A stretch of 64,000 nt of DNA from Rhizobium sp. BT04 (GCF_030053135.1 NZ_CP125652.1:4612375-4676374); one strand, 5' to 3'; counted from the first letter of the stretch, positions 26,799-36,143 are shown. Notes: generated by a model from the sequence alone, not told the origin. Numbers and translations are program-made.

Positions 26799-27631
26799 TG
26801 AGCCGTTCGTCCAACATCCCCGCCGCCACGCTGTTCCTCCGCCTTGTCCTCTGGCTTCTCGCTTTCGTAACGATCACGCCGTTCCTGCTTCTGCTGCTGA
26901 CATCGATAAAGAGCAAGGCTGATGTTCTCAGGGGCGCATTCGCTTTGCCGGCCTATCCGCATTTCGAAAACTACGTCGATGCTTGGAATGCCGGGCATTT
27001 CAACATCTACTTCTGGAATTCGATCATCGTTGTCATCCCCGTCGTTGCAGCCAGCGTTTTTCTCGGCCTGCTCACGGGCTTTGCCTTCGCCTACCTGTCG
27101 TTTCCGCTCCGGCGCACGCTGTTCGCGATCCTGACGCTCGGCATGATGGTGCCGGCGGAGGCCTTCATCATCCCGCTTTATTATGAAATGCGGTATCTCG
27201 GGCTGATCAATACCTATGCGGCTCTCATCGTGCCGCAGATCGCGATGTCGATCCCGTTCTCGACGATCTTCCTCGCCAGCGCGATGCAGCAATTGCCGGA
27301 GGAGGTTCTCGAAGCGGCGGTCCTCGATGGCGCCGGGCGTTTCTATATCCTTCGCAAGATCGTTGTCCCGCTGATGATACCGGCAATGTCGACACTGGCG
27401 CTGTTCCTGTTCATCTGGACCTGGAACGAGTTTCTCATTCCGTTCATTCTGGTCAATGACGACGCCTATCGGACGCTGCCCCTCGGCATGTTGTTTTTCC
27501 AGGGGCGCTACACCGTCAACACGCCGGTCCTGACCGCCGGCGCGGTGATTGTCATTGCCCCGCTCATCCTGACCTATCTGGTTTTCCAGCGGCGATTTAT
27601 TGCCGGCTTGACGGCAGGCGCGACGAAGTGA
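26798..27631 (+). CDS. Sugar ABC transporter permease (MalG/UgpE-like)
   Basis: A 277-residue inner-membrane protein with the EAA motif EEVLEAAVLDGAGRFYILRK and six helices. The start overlaps the preceding permease stop (TGATG), so the two are coupled. The ATP-binding subunit must come from elsewhere, as is common for CUT1 systems that share an MsmK/UgpC-type ATPase. Confidence 0.93.
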   Translation: MSRSSNIPAATLFLRLVLWLLAFVTITPFLLLLLTSIKSKADVLRGAFALPAYPHFENYVDAWNAGHFNIYFWNSIIVVIPVVAASVFLGLLTGFAFAYLSFPLRRTLFAILTLGMMVPAEAFIIPLYYEMRYLGLINTYAALIVPQIAMSIPFSTIFLASAMQQLPEEVLEAAVLDGAGRFYILRKIVVPLMIPAMSTLALFLFIWTWNEFLIPFILVNDDAYRTLPLGMLFFQGRYTVNTPVLTAGAVIVIAPLILTYLVFQRRFIAGLTAGATK

Positions 27632-27645
27632 AAGGCCGCGTGGAG

Positions 27646-27739
27646 CTATGACCTGCGGCCACGCTTGTGGCACACTTCAAGCGCCGCAGGCGCTATGGCC
27701 TGAGGCCTCGCTTGTGACGCACTTCCAGCGCCGCGCAGC
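27646..27739. repeat. Imperfect 47-base tandem duplication at the end of the ligase gene
   Basis: 27646-27692 and 27693-27739 are diverged copies. The second copy encodes the last codons (AALEVRHKRGLRP) and stop of the O-antigen-ligase-like gene. The first, downstream on the minus strand, still reads AALEVCHKRGRRS and a stop. Confidence 0.75.
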
Positions 27740-28925
27740 CCCAGACCGTGCCGAGCAGCAGATAGACGTGGCGCCAGTGGTCGATGTCGATGACGTTGCC
27801 GATCGCCGCGTGGCCGAGGACCGAGATCCAGGCGATCATCAGGAAGGGCTGCCACGGCCGGTCGAGCAGCAAGTATCGGAAGCCGAGCGCCAGCGTCCAG
27901 ATTAGCATGCCGACATAGGTGACGAAGCCGAGCCAGCCATAGGTGGTGAGCGATTTCAGCCAGATATTATGCTCGTCCTCGGGAAACATCGTGCCGAACA
28001 CCAGCGGGCCGATGCCGAGCGGGCGCTCCATCATCATGGTGAAACCGATCCGGTGGCGCTCGAAGCGGCCGAGATGCTCGCCGTCATATTGCTGCACCAG
28101 CTGGGCGCGCGCCGAAAACAGTTCGGCGACCTTGGGGATCTGCAGCGCCACCAGCAGCGAGGCGACCAGCATGATGATTGCCGCCAGCGACAGGACGAGC
28201 ACGCGCAGGCGAAAGGCGCCGCTGCGCTGCTTCAGCAGCATGATGAAAATCAGCAGCCCCACGCCGAGGGCGAAGAGCCCCCAGGCGGCGCGGGAAAAGG
28301 ACAGGAAGATGCCGAGTGCCAGCACGAGCAGGGCGGCAGCCTTCAGCGGCGATTTCTTCAGGTCGCCCACCAGGATGCCGTGGACGAGATAGAGCGATGG
28401 CGGCACCAGGAAGGGGCCGAAGACGTTCGGGTCCTGGAAGGCGCCCTTGGCGCGGTCATAGAGCGTGAATATCTCAGCGCCGGGAAAGGCGTGGAAATAA
28501 CCGAATATGCCGAGCGCCGATGTGGCGACGGCAGCGAAAACCCAGGCGTTGAAGATCAGCGGCAGCCGCTTGTGGCTGTCCTCGATGATCGCTGCGTAGA
28601 ACACCGCCGTCAGCGCCAGGAAGGTCGAGACCGCAATATACATCGGCCCGGTTGCCAGATCCTTCATCTGCGTCAGCGACAGCATGCCGCCGATATTGAA
28701 GGTCAGCAGCAGGGCCAGCAACGGCGCCACGCCGCGGGAAATTTTGAGACCCAGGATGAACCAGAGGCCGATCAGCCCCGCCATCCAGAGTTCGTAGGGC
28801 GCCGGCTCGTCGATCACGAAACCGGAGAGGAAGACGCCGAAGGCGACGAAGGCCGAGCCGATCAGGCGCAGCGTCATCCGCTGCGGTTGGGCGACACGGG
28901 GATATGTCGCCTCGATCGCGGTCAA
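27693..28925 (-). CDS. O-antigen ligase/Wzy-like polysaccharide polymerase
   Basis: A 410-residue inner-membrane protein with about ten helices and the Wzy_C/O-antigen-ligase loop (near ERHRIGFTMMMERPLGIGP and DEHNIWLKSLTTYG). It would polymerise or ligate lipid-linked repeat units on the periplasmic side. Its start overlaps the stop of the phosphosugar transferase gene by four bases (ATGA), so they are translated together. In holdfast-type clusters this position is held by the HfsC-like polymerase. A tandem duplication has copied its last 14 codons just downstream. Confidence 0.88.
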   Translation of the reverse strand: MTAIEATYPRVAQPQRMTLRLIGSAFVAFGVFLSGFVIDEPAPYELWMAGLIGLWFILGLKISRGVAPLLALLLTFNIGGMLSLTQMKDLATGPMYIAVSTFLALTAVFYAAIIEDSHKRLPLIFNAWVFAAVATSALGIFGYFHAFPGAEIFTLYDRAKGAFQDPNVFGPFLVPPSLYLVHGILVGDLKKSPLKAAALLVLALGIFLSFSRAAWGLFALGVGLLIFIMLLKQRSGAFRLRVLVLSLAAIIMLVASLLVALQIPKVAELFSARAQLVQQYDGEHLGRFERHRIGFTMMMERPLGIGPLVFGTMFPEDEHNIWLKSLTTYGWLGFVTYVGMLIWTLALGFRYLLLDRPWQPFLMIAWISVLGHAAIGNVIDIDHWRHVYLLLGTVWGCAALEVRHKRGLRP

Positions 28926-30484
28926 TAGGCGTTTTCCGTATTGAGCAGCCGGATCGGCGTCAGGATCAGGATCTTGAGATCGAACCAGAGCGACCAGTTT
29001 TCGATGTAGTAAAGGTCGTAGGCCGTGCGGAACTTGATCTTCTCGTCATTGTCCACCTCGCCGCGCCAGCCGTTGATCTGTGCCCAGCCGGTGACACCGG
29101 GCTTGACGCGGTGGCGGGCGAAATAGCCCTCGACGACATCGCCAAAGGCGCGATCGCGGGCCTGGGCGAGAACGGCATGCGGGCGTGGGCCGACCAGCGA
29201 GAGTTCACCTCTCAGTACGTTGAAAAGCTGCGGCAATTCGTCGATCGAGGTCTTGCGGATGAAGCGGCCGACGCGGGTGACGCGCGGATCGCCCTTGGTC
29301 ACCGCGGCCTTGCCCGTGGGGTCGGCCATGTTGGTGTACATCGAGCGGAATTTGAAGACGTTGATGACTTCGTTGTTGAAGCCATGGCGCTTCTGCATGA
29401 AGAAAACAGGGCCTTCGGAGGTTACCTTGATGGCGATCGCCGTCGCGACCATCAGCGGCCAGAGCAGTATAAGTGCGGCCAGCGCGAAGAAGATATCGAA
29501 GCCGCGCTTGGCGACGGAATCCCAGTCACGGATCGGCTTCTTGAAAATGTCGAGCATCGGCACCGAGCCGACATGCGAATAGGCCCGCGGCCGGAAGCGT
29601 AGCCGGTTGGCATGCGCGGCAAGGCGGATATCGACCGGCAAAACCCAGAGCTTCTTTAAAAGGTCGTAGATACGCGCCTCGGCCGACAGCGGCAGAGCGA
29701 TGATCAGCATGTCGATGCGCGTCAGCCGCACGAATTCGACGAGTTCGGTCACGGTGCCGAGCTTCGGATAACCGGCGACCATGATCGGCGATCGCTTTTC
29801 CCCGCGATCGTCGAAGATGCCGCAGATGCGGATGTCGTTGTCGTCCTGCTGCTCAAGGATGCGGATCAGCTCCTTGGCCGGCTCGCCACCGCCGACAATG
29901 ACGGCGCGTCGCTCCATGATGCCGTTGCGCGCCCAGTTGCGGATGCCGTAGGCGACGAGGAAGCGTTCGGCCGCAAGGAAGAGTGCAGCCGCGACGAACC
30001 ATGGGATATAGGCATCGACCATTGCCCAGGTGGTGCCGCGAACCAGAGCGAACAGGCCGACGGTCAGGAGAAGCGCGATCGTCCACGACGCCAGAATGCG
30101 CGGCATCAGCCGCAGCTTTGCCCGAAGCGCGGGAATGGTGTAGGTATCGGCAAGCTGCAAGCCGATGACGGTCAAGGCCGAAGCGATCGCCGCCATGCCG
30201 GTCCGCACTAGCGAGGAATCGTTGCCGTCGCCGGGCCAGAAAAAGTGGACGATCAAGGCGATCGCGAAGAGCGCGAGGAATTCCAGCAGCCGCAATTGCC
30301 CGATAATGATGACAGGCGAATTGGTTCCATCGCGGAACTGTTCGGCGATCTGGCGGGCATAGGGGTTGATTTCGGTCGGGTCGGAAGGCTTTTGCTGACC
30401 CGCGTCGCCGCGCGCCTCGATGTCGGAGACCTGCTTGCGCAGGGCTTCCACGTCGAATTGATCGCCTTTTTCCAGCTTGTTCAT
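28922..30484 (-). CDS. Undecaprenyl-phosphate hexose-1-phosphate transferase (WbaP/HfsE/ExoY superfamily)
   Basis: A 520-residue protein with an N-terminal block of membrane helices (about 60-170), a central Rossmann-like part (AVIVGGGEPAKELIRIL) and a C-terminal PF02397 domain (KRGFDIFFALAALILLWP, SEGPVFFMQKRHG, SIDELPQLFNVLRGELSLVGPRP). It starts repeat-unit assembly by loading a sugar phosphate onto the lipid carrier. It lies between the glycosyltransferase and the polymerase in one minus-strand operon. Length fits the long, TIGR03023-like class rather than short ExoY. Confidence 0.93.
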   Translation of the reverse strand: MNKLEKGDQFDVEALRKQVSDIEARGDAGQQKPSDPTEINPYARQIAEQFRDGTNSPVIIIGQLRLLEFLALFAIALIVHFFWPGDGNDSSLVRTGMAAIASALTVIGLQLADTYTIPALRAKLRLMPRILASWTIALLLTVGLFALVRGTTWAMVDAYIPWFVAAALFLAAERFLVAYGIRNWARNGIMERRAVIVGGGEPAKELIRILEQQDDNDIRICGIFDDRGEKRSPIMVAGYPKLGTVTELVEFVRLTRIDMLIIALPLSAEARIYDLLKKLWVLPVDIRLAAHANRLRFRPRAYSHVGSVPMLDIFKKPIRDWDSVAKRGFDIFFALAALILLWPLMVATAIAIKVTSEGPVFFMQKRHGFNNEVINVFKFRSMYTNMADPTGKAAVTKGDPRVTRVGRFIRKTSIDELPQLFNVLRGELSLVGPRPHAVLAQARDRAFGDVVEGYFARHRVKPGVTGWAQINGWRGEVDNDEKIKFRTAYDLYYIENWSLWFDLKILILTPIRLLNTENAY

Positions 30485-30539
30485 GGGGGCTTTTCGCTCG
30501 TTGACACCAAGCGATTACCAGAAAGCCCCTAAGAAACAT

Positions 30540-31709
30540 TTACGAGGCGGCGGGCATTGTCTTGCCGGCGGCTGGATCGACGAGCTCATGGTACAATTTC
30601 AGGACATCGCGTGCCATGACGGCGGAGGAGAACACCGCTTTCACCGCCTCGGGCTTCGGCATCGTCTTGGCGTGCCAGCCGGGTGTGCTCAGCGTTTCCG
30701 CCATGACGCGGGCGAGATCGTCGGAATTGCCGGCCTCGACAAGTGCTGCGCTGTCTGCGCCGAGCACCTCGGGAATGCCGCCGACACGGCTGGCGATGAT
30801 CGTCTTGCCGGCGCCGAGCCCCTCGAGCACGATGTAGGGCATGGCTTCGGCGCGCGAGGGAACGACGAGGTTCTGCGCCATGGAGAAAGCTTCATGGACC
30901 CGCATTGCCGGCAGCATGCCGATGCGCTTGCCGAGGCCGCGCTCGACCATCATCTCGCGGTAGCGGTCGCGATCCGGCCCGTCGCCGATCATCAGCGCCG
31001 ACAGCGGCCTGCCGAGCAGCCGCTCGGTCTTGGCGAAGGCATCGACAAACAGATCGGGACCCTTGAGGTCCCGGAGCATTCCCACATAGATGAAATGCAC
31101 GGCATCCGAGCGGGTGGGGATCGGCTCGAAATCGCGCTCGCTGATACCGTTATAGATCAGTCTCGTCTTCGTCCGCGGCTTGCCCACCTTGCGTGTATAG
31201 GTGTCGCGCTCATATTCACAGATGAAAACAAGCGCATCGGTGAAATATTCCTGCAGGCGCTCCATCCTGAGGACGAACTGTCCACCGAGCGAGGAGCGCG
31301 AATAATGCAGGCTTCCGCCGTGCGCGGTATAGAGGCGGGCTACGCGATACCTGTTCACCCGCAACGCTGAGCCGGCAAGCCGCGCGAGCACGCCGCCCTT
31401 GGCGCCGTGTCCGTGCAGCACATCCGGCCGCAAACTTTTGATTTTCTTATATGTATCCCACATCGTCGCAATGTCGGACGGGCTGATCGAACGCCGGATC
31501 GGCACACGTGTCAGGCCAAGCGAGAGATAGGGTCTTATATCGTCGAACAGGCTGTCCTCGTACTCGCCGCCGGTCGAGCTGTCGCAGAGGATGCCGATGT
31601 CATGACCGGCCTTGCTGTGTTCCTCGACGAGATCGCGGACATGGCGGAAAATTCCGCCGACCGGCGACCTGAAGCAATGGAGGATGCGGAGCGGCTGCTG
31701 TTCTGCCAT
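30540..31709 (-). CDS. Family 4 glycosyltransferase
   Basis: A 389-residue GT-B protein. The N-terminal domain has a HGHGAKGGVLARLAG loop. The C-terminal nucleotide-sugar site includes FIYVGMLRDLKGPDLFVDAF, the EAF motif (VHEAFSMAQNLVVPSRAEAMPYIVLE) and GKTIIASRVGGIPEVL. It adds a sugar to the lipid-linked unit. It starts three bases after the stop of the export-protein gene and is followed after 55 bases by the phosphosugar transferase. Confidence 0.92.
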   Translation of the reverse strand: MAEQQPLRILHCFRSPVGGIFRHVRDLVEEHSKAGHDIGILCDSSTGGEYEDSLFDDIRPYLSLGLTRVPIRRSISPSDIATMWDTYKKIKSLRPDVLHGHGAKGGVLARLAGSALRVNRYRVARLYTAHGGSLHYSRSSLGGQFVLRMERLQEYFTDALVFICEYERDTYTRKVGKPRTKTRLIYNGISERDFEPIPTRSDAVHFIYVGMLRDLKGPDLFVDAFAKTERLLGRPLSALMIGDGPDRDRYREMMVERGLGKRIGMLPAMRVHEAFSMAQNLVVPSRAEAMPYIVLEGLGAGKTIIASRVGGIPEVLGADSAALVEAGNSDDLARVMAETLSTPGWHAKTMPKPEAVKAVFSSAVMARDVLKLYHELVDPAAGKTMPAAS

Positions 31710-31712
31710 CGC

Positions 31713-32288
31713 TCAGAAAAGCCGTTCGCGAACGTAGATCGTGTCGCCGGCGACGATCGGCCCCGATATGTTGATGCGGCCGGTCAGCACCTGTCCATTG
31801 ATCTTGCGGGTGACGTCGACCATGCTCTGGTTGGCGCGGCTGGTAAAGCCGCCGGCGACCGCGATGGCATTCTGCACGGTCATGCCGGGGACATAGGCAT
31901 ACTGGCCGGGCTGGCCGACTTCACCCATGAGGAAGATCGAACGGTAGCGATCGACATCGATGGTGACGTCGGGATCGCGAAGATAGCCCTGCTGCAGTTT
32001 CTGGGCGATCTGCCCCGAGAGTTGCTGCAGGGTCCGGCCACGGGCAGGGACCTGGCCGATGAGCGGGAAGGCGATATAGCCTGCCTGATCCACCGTATAG
32101 GTGTTGGTCAGGCTCTGCTGGTCGAAAACGGTAACACGCAGCCGATCGCCGCTGTCGAGCGTATAGGGCTGGATGGTCGCCTCGTTGAAGGCCTTCGGAG
32201 CTGGCTTGTACGTCGTGCAGCTGCCCAATGCCGCCGTCATGGCTGCAAGGCTCAGGGCAAGAAGAATCTTGGGCTGGACGACAGACAT
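31713..32288 (-). CDS. Polysaccharide export lipoprotein (Wza/HfsD-like)
   Basis: A 191-residue outer-membrane lipoprotein: signal with lipobox LGSC (Cys24), then the poly_export domain (YTLDSGDRLRVTVFDQQSL, YIAFPLIGQVPARGRTL) and an SLBB domain (FLMGEVGQPGQYAYVPGMTV). It is shorter than E. coli Wza and lacks a long C-terminal helix. It is the first gene of the minus-strand operon and is divergent from the Wzc-like gene; the 190-base gap between them should hold both promoters. Confidence 0.92.
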   Translation of the reverse strand: MSVVQPKILLALSLAAMTAALGSCTTYKPAPKAFNEATIQPYTLDSGDRLRVTVFDQQSLTNTYTVDQAGYIAFPLIGQVPARGRTLQQLSGQIAQKLQQGYLRDPDVTIDVDRYRSIFLMGEVGQPGQYAYVPGMTVQNAIAVAGGFTSRANQSMVDVTRKINGQVLTGRINISGPIVAGDTIYVRERLF

Positions 32289-32479
32289 CCGCTTGTGCTC
32301 ACAGAAAATGAACTTGGTAGAGCCGTTATCGATCCGTTAGGGTTAATGCCCGGTAAAGGCCGCTTGCAATTTCCCGCGTTCCTTCACCGGCTGTTGGTCA
32401 TGACCCGGCAGGATTGCCATTAACCGTTGAGTTACCATGGTCGTTTACGCTTGCGGCACCTTTGTTGTGGAGTAAGAGC

Positions 32480-34648
32480 ATGTCCGGCGTAGCGCGTGAT
32501 CAGGATGTGGACATCGACCTCGGCCAGTTGGTCCGCGCCGTCTGGGCGCGCCGGCTCAGGATTTTGGCGATTACCCTTGTGGGGGCGGGCGTCGCCTTTG
32601 CCGGCGCCAAAATCATGTCGCCGCAATACCGCAGCGAAACACGCATTCTCATCGAACCTCGCGCGCCGGCCTTTGCCAGCACACAGCAGGTCAATGACGC
32701 CAGCGCCGGTCCGCTGATGGATGAACTGAACATCGCCAGCCAGGTGCAGCTGCTGCAATCGGCCGATCTCCTCAAGAAGGTCATCAACGACCTGAAGCTT
32801 TATAACCTGCCGGAATTCGACGACGCCGCCAACGGCTCGGCGATGAGCAGTATCCTGGTGAAGCTGCACCTGAAGAAAAACCCGCTGGAGAACCCGCCGG
32901 AAGAGCGGGTGATCGACGCCTTCGTCGAACGCCTGCAGGTTTACCAGGTGCCGGGTTCGCGCGTCATCGGCATCAGTTTCACCTCGAAGGACCCGAAGCT
33001 CGCCGCCGCCATTCCGAACGCCATGGCGAATGTCTATCTTTCGACCCAGAGCGGCGCCAAGCTCGATTCCAATTCCGAAGCGACGCGTTGGCTGGAGCCG
33101 GAGATCGAGGGCCTGCGTCGCAAGGTCAGCGAGGCCGAGAAGAAGGTCGCCGAATACCGCACCTTGCACGGGCTGCTGCAAACGAACGGCACGACCACCT
33201 TTCCGGCCCAGCAGCTGAACGATATTTCCGCCGAGTTGACCCGCGTGCGCGGCGACAAGGCCAATGCCGAGGCGAGGGCGCAGGCTGTGCGCAATGCGCT
33301 GTCTTCAGGCGAGGCCTCCGACACGCTGCCTGACATCATGTCCTCCCAGGCGATCCAGCGGCTGAAGGCGACGGAATCCGGCCTGCAGTCGCAAATATCA
33401 GATCTGCAGACCAGCCTTCTCAACAGTCATCCCAGGCTGAAAAGCCTGCGCGCCCAGCTTTCCGATATCCGGAGCCAGATCCGCCAGGAGACGCAGAAGA
33501 TCCTGGCGAGCATCGAAAACGAGTCCAAGGTCGCCGATTTAAGAGCAAGCGAGCTCGAGCGCCAGTCGGACACGGTGCAGGCCAACAGCGCCCGCGCCGG
33601 TGAAGACGAGGTCGGTCTCAACGCGCTGGAGCGCGAGGCCACCGCCCAGCGCCAGCTGCTCGAAACCTATCTGGTGCGCTACCGCGAGGCCGCTTCCCGC
33701 GCCGACAGCAATTCGAGCCCGGCGGATGCCCGGATCGTTTCCAGGGCTGTCGAGCCGGTCGATCCCTATTTCCCGAAGGTGGTGCCGATCGTCGTCGTCG
33801 CTGCCGTCGCGACGCTGATCATGAGCGCCATCATCACCATGCTGGCCGAACTTTTCAGCGGTCGGGCGCTCCGCCCCGTGGATGCATCCCCTGAAGCAAT
33901 CGAACCGGAGGCAGCCGTCGAGGAGAAGCATGTGCCGCAGGCCGCGCCGATCGCCGCTGCCGCCAGAAAGCCCGTCCAGCCGAGCATGCTCGCCGTTGTC
34001 GCGGCGGAAGAGGAGGCGATCGAGGACGTGAAGGCGGCCGAGGAGGCGCCGCAGGACGACAACGAATTCTCCGTCGCCTCCGTTGCGGACTATCTCACCG
34101 GCAGCCGCGCGCCGCTGGCCATTGCGATATCTCCGACCGGTGACAATGGCTCGGCGGCGACGGTCTTGCTGACCCGCATGCTCGCCGATGCCGGCCGCCG
34201 CGTCATCCTGATCGATATGACCGGGTCCGGCTACCCCACGGAACTGATGGCCGAGGACAATGCCGCTCTTGGCGTCACCGATCTGCTGTGCGGCGAGGCC
34301 GCCTTCGGCGACACCATCCACGGCGACCGCCTATCCGATGCTCATCTCATTCCCCAAGGCCGGAGTGACGTTCGCCGCGCCATGCGCGGCGTCGACCGGC
34401 TGTCGCTGCTGCTCGATGCGCTCGCCGCCGCCTATGACCTCGTGGTAGTCGAATGCGGTTCGGCCGATGTCGCCGGCGTCTCGCGGCTGACGCGCAGCCG
34501 CGACGTCGAGATCATCCTCTCGCTGCCGGAGGTCGAGGAGAGCATCTTCGTTGCCCTGATGACGGAATTCCAGGCTGCGGGTTACGAGCGCGTCGTGCTG
34601 ATGTCGGGCGGTGACGGGGCCGAGCAGGAGTTCGGCCGGGCGGCCTGA
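32480..34648 (+). CDS. Wzc/ExoP/HfsA-like chain-length protein with degenerate kinase domain
   Basis: A 722-residue inner-membrane protein. A Wzz domain follows a short cytoplasmic N-terminus with TM1 at about 30-50. A long periplasmic coiled coil (about 190-410) and a GNVR-like stretch precede TM2 (about 430-455). A C-terminal P-loop-like domain follows (about 530-722). That domain keeps DLVVVECGSADV but in place of Walker A has SPTGDNGSAAT without the GK[ST] core, and there is no Tyr-rich tail, so kinase activity is doubtful. The ATG at 32480 follows GGAGTAAG. It would work with the Wza-like lipoprotein in export. Confidence 0.88.
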   Translation: MSGVARDQDVDIDLGQLVRAVWARRLRILAITLVGAGVAFAGAKIMSPQYRSETRILIEPRAPAFASTQQVNDASAGPLMDELNIASQVQLLQSADLLKKVINDLKLYNLPEFDDAANGSAMSSILVKLHLKKNPLENPPEERVIDAFVERLQVYQVPGSRVIGISFTSKDPKLAAAIPNAMANVYLSTQSGAKLDSNSEATRWLEPEIEGLRRKVSEAEKKVAEYRTLHGLLQTNGTTTFPAQQLNDISAELTRVRGDKANAEARAQAVRNALSSGEASDTLPDIMSSQAIQRLKATESGLQSQISDLQTSLLNSHPRLKSLRAQLSDIRSQIRQETQKILASIENESKVADLRASELERQSDTVQANSARAGEDEVGLNALEREATAQRQLLETYLVRYREAASRADSNSSPADARIVSRAVEPVDPYFPKVVPIVVVAAVATLIMSAIITMLAELFSGRALRPVDASPEAIEPEAAVEEKHVPQAAPIAAAARKPVQPSMLAVVAAEEEAIEDVKAAEEAPQDDNEFSVASVADYLTGSRAPLAIAISPTGDNGSAATVLLTRMLADAGRRVILIDMTGSGYPTELMAEDNAALGVTDLLCGEAAFGDTIHGDRLSDAHLIPQGRSDVRRAMRGVDRLSLLLDALAAAYDLVVVECGSADVAGVSRLTRSRDVEIILSLPEVEESIFVALMTEFQAAGYERVVLMSGGDGAEQEFGRAA

Positions 34649-34673
34649 ACCGTCGGCCCATTCGCCTGAATGG

Positions 34674-35915
34674 CTAGCCGATCCGTGCCCGGATGCTCTG
34701 GGCGAATTTGTAGAGCTTAGGGCGCGCCTTGATATGCGCCTTGCCGCGGGTGACGATCCGGTGCGCCGCACCGGCGGCGACGCCGAACGGCGAGACCGGC
34801 AGCACCACGTCGTAATGCGCGGTCTCCACAGGCGCCCAGGAACGCTTGTAGGTCTGGTCGCCGAGGCCGAAATCGAACAGCGCGATACCCTTGCCATGCA
34901 GTCCCGAGATGGTCTGCCAATAGAGGAATTCGCCGGGGCTGGTATCCGGCACGAGTTCTTCGTCGATCGCGCCGAACTGGCAGATGATGTGGTCGCCCTT
35001 GCGCGAAATCCCTGAAATGGCGGCGATCCGCTCTTCCTGCCCGCCCTTAAGCCGCAGTACATGCATCTGCAGCCCGAAATACCGCCTGCCGTCATCCTGC
35101 TTGTCGATGAGGCCGTGCAGGAAAGCCCGCGTTTCCTTGTCGGCGAAGACGTCGGGCAGGCCGAGGCTGGCGAAGCGGACGCTCTTCAGGCGGAAGAACA
35201 TATCGAGCAGACGGTGCTGTTCTTCCGATGTCTCGGGGGTAACGTATTCGAAGCCGCCGGCCGCCTCGAGACGTTTCGACTGAACGCGGAATTTCTTGCG
35301 CCGGTTCTTGGCGTTGAGCTGCTTCAGCGTCTCCTCGAAAGTGGAGAGGAACGGCAGCTGGTAGGCATGGTTCTGGTTCCGCACCATCGGCAGCCCCGCA
35401 AGCGGGCTCTGCCGCCCGCGCCATTCCAGCGGAATGTTCTGCAGCAGCAGCAGATCGGCACGGCCTTTCAGCGCCCGCTGCAGCCGGTCGGCGAAGTCGT
35501 GAGGATCGATGGTCCCGCCGGTTTCAGCAAAGCCTTCCGAGAACAGGCCGGTATTGATGTTGCTGTGATCGGCGGCGATGAATTTTGCAACAGTGAGCCC
35601 GCGGGACTTGACGATCTCGACCGGCAGAATGAACGCGGCCTGGCCGCTATAGGTGCCTTTGAGGATTGCAAGCGGCCGCTGGAATGCGTTCACCCAGGCG
35701 GCGCACCAGTCGTAACTCTGATGCAGCGACTGGAGATTGTCGTGCTCCAGCGCCCGCCACTCCTCCTCCAGCGGCTGCATCGTGTCGAAGACTTCGATGT
35801 CGATTTCAGCCATGGCGAGTTTCATGCTCAGCTGGCGCAGGCGCGAAATGACCGTATCGGCCGGCGCCACGCCCTCGGACGGCTGTTCATGGGCATCGAA
35901 CTTTTGCGTCTGCAC
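34674..35915 (-). CDS. BioF2-like/FemAB-type acetyltransferase (CelD/HfsK-like)
   Basis: A 413-residue protein of the GNAT-like BioF2/COG5653 group, with LNAKNRRKKFRVQSKRLEA before the second domain and PGEFLYWQTISGLHGKGIALFDFGLGDQTYKRSW near the end. Such proteins modify polysaccharide precursors; HfsK is one in Caulobacter holdfast synthesis, and cellulose clusters also carry relatives. It is convergent with the Wzc-like gene, 25 bases apart. The ATG at 35915 is followed by other possible starts near residue 31. Confidence 0.82.
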   Translation of the reverse strand: MQTQKFDAHEQPSEGVAPADTVISRLRQLSMKLAMAEIDIEVFDTMQPLEEEWRALEHDNLQSLHQSYDWCAAWVNAFQRPLAILKGTYSGQAAFILPVEIVKSRGLTVAKFIAADHSNINTGLFSEGFAETGGTIDPHDFADRLQRALKGRADLLLLQNIPLEWRGRQSPLAGLPMVRNQNHAYQLPFLSTFEETLKQLNAKNRRKKFRVQSKRLEAAGGFEYVTPETSEEQHRLLDMFFRLKSVRFASLGLPDVFADKETRAFLHGLIDKQDDGRRYFGLQMHVLRLKGGQEERIAAISGISRKGDHIICQFGAIDEELVPDTSPGEFLYWQTISGLHGKGIALFDFGLGDQTYKRSWAPVETAHYDVVLPVSPFGVAAGAAHRIVTRGKAHIKARPKLYKFAQSIRARIG

Positions 35916-36035
35916 GGCTTCTCTCCGGTCAACAATGCTGATCGGGAAGGTAGGTATGCCGAACGTATATTTGGTTTACTCGCAGGCGCTGGGCGAGGTT
36001 TTCCGCCGATCACGGTTATTCGGCCGTTAATGGCC

Positions 36036-36143
36036 CTAAAGCATGTCGCGCAAAAGTGTGCAGCGGTTTTGCGACAACGACATGCGTAAAAACAAAGACC
36101 TAAAGCGCGACAAGCGAATCTGAAAGATCGCGACGCGCTTTAG
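36036..36143. repeat. Rhizobial palindromic mosaic repeat, copy 1
   Basis: Two adjoining inverted repeats: GCATGTCG...CGACATGC around GCAAAAGTGTGCAGCGGTTTTGC, then CTAAAGCGCG...CGCGCTTTAG, joined by AAAACAAAGAC. The same layout, inverted, is found at 45573-45674. Its right end supplies the stop codon of the DUF2842 gene. Confidence 0.8.

Noticed and set aside
32400..32450. CtrA binding site between the Wza-like and Wzc-like genes
   Set aside because: TTAACCGTTGAGTTACC has only one good half-site; two mismatches in the second half make it unconvincing.
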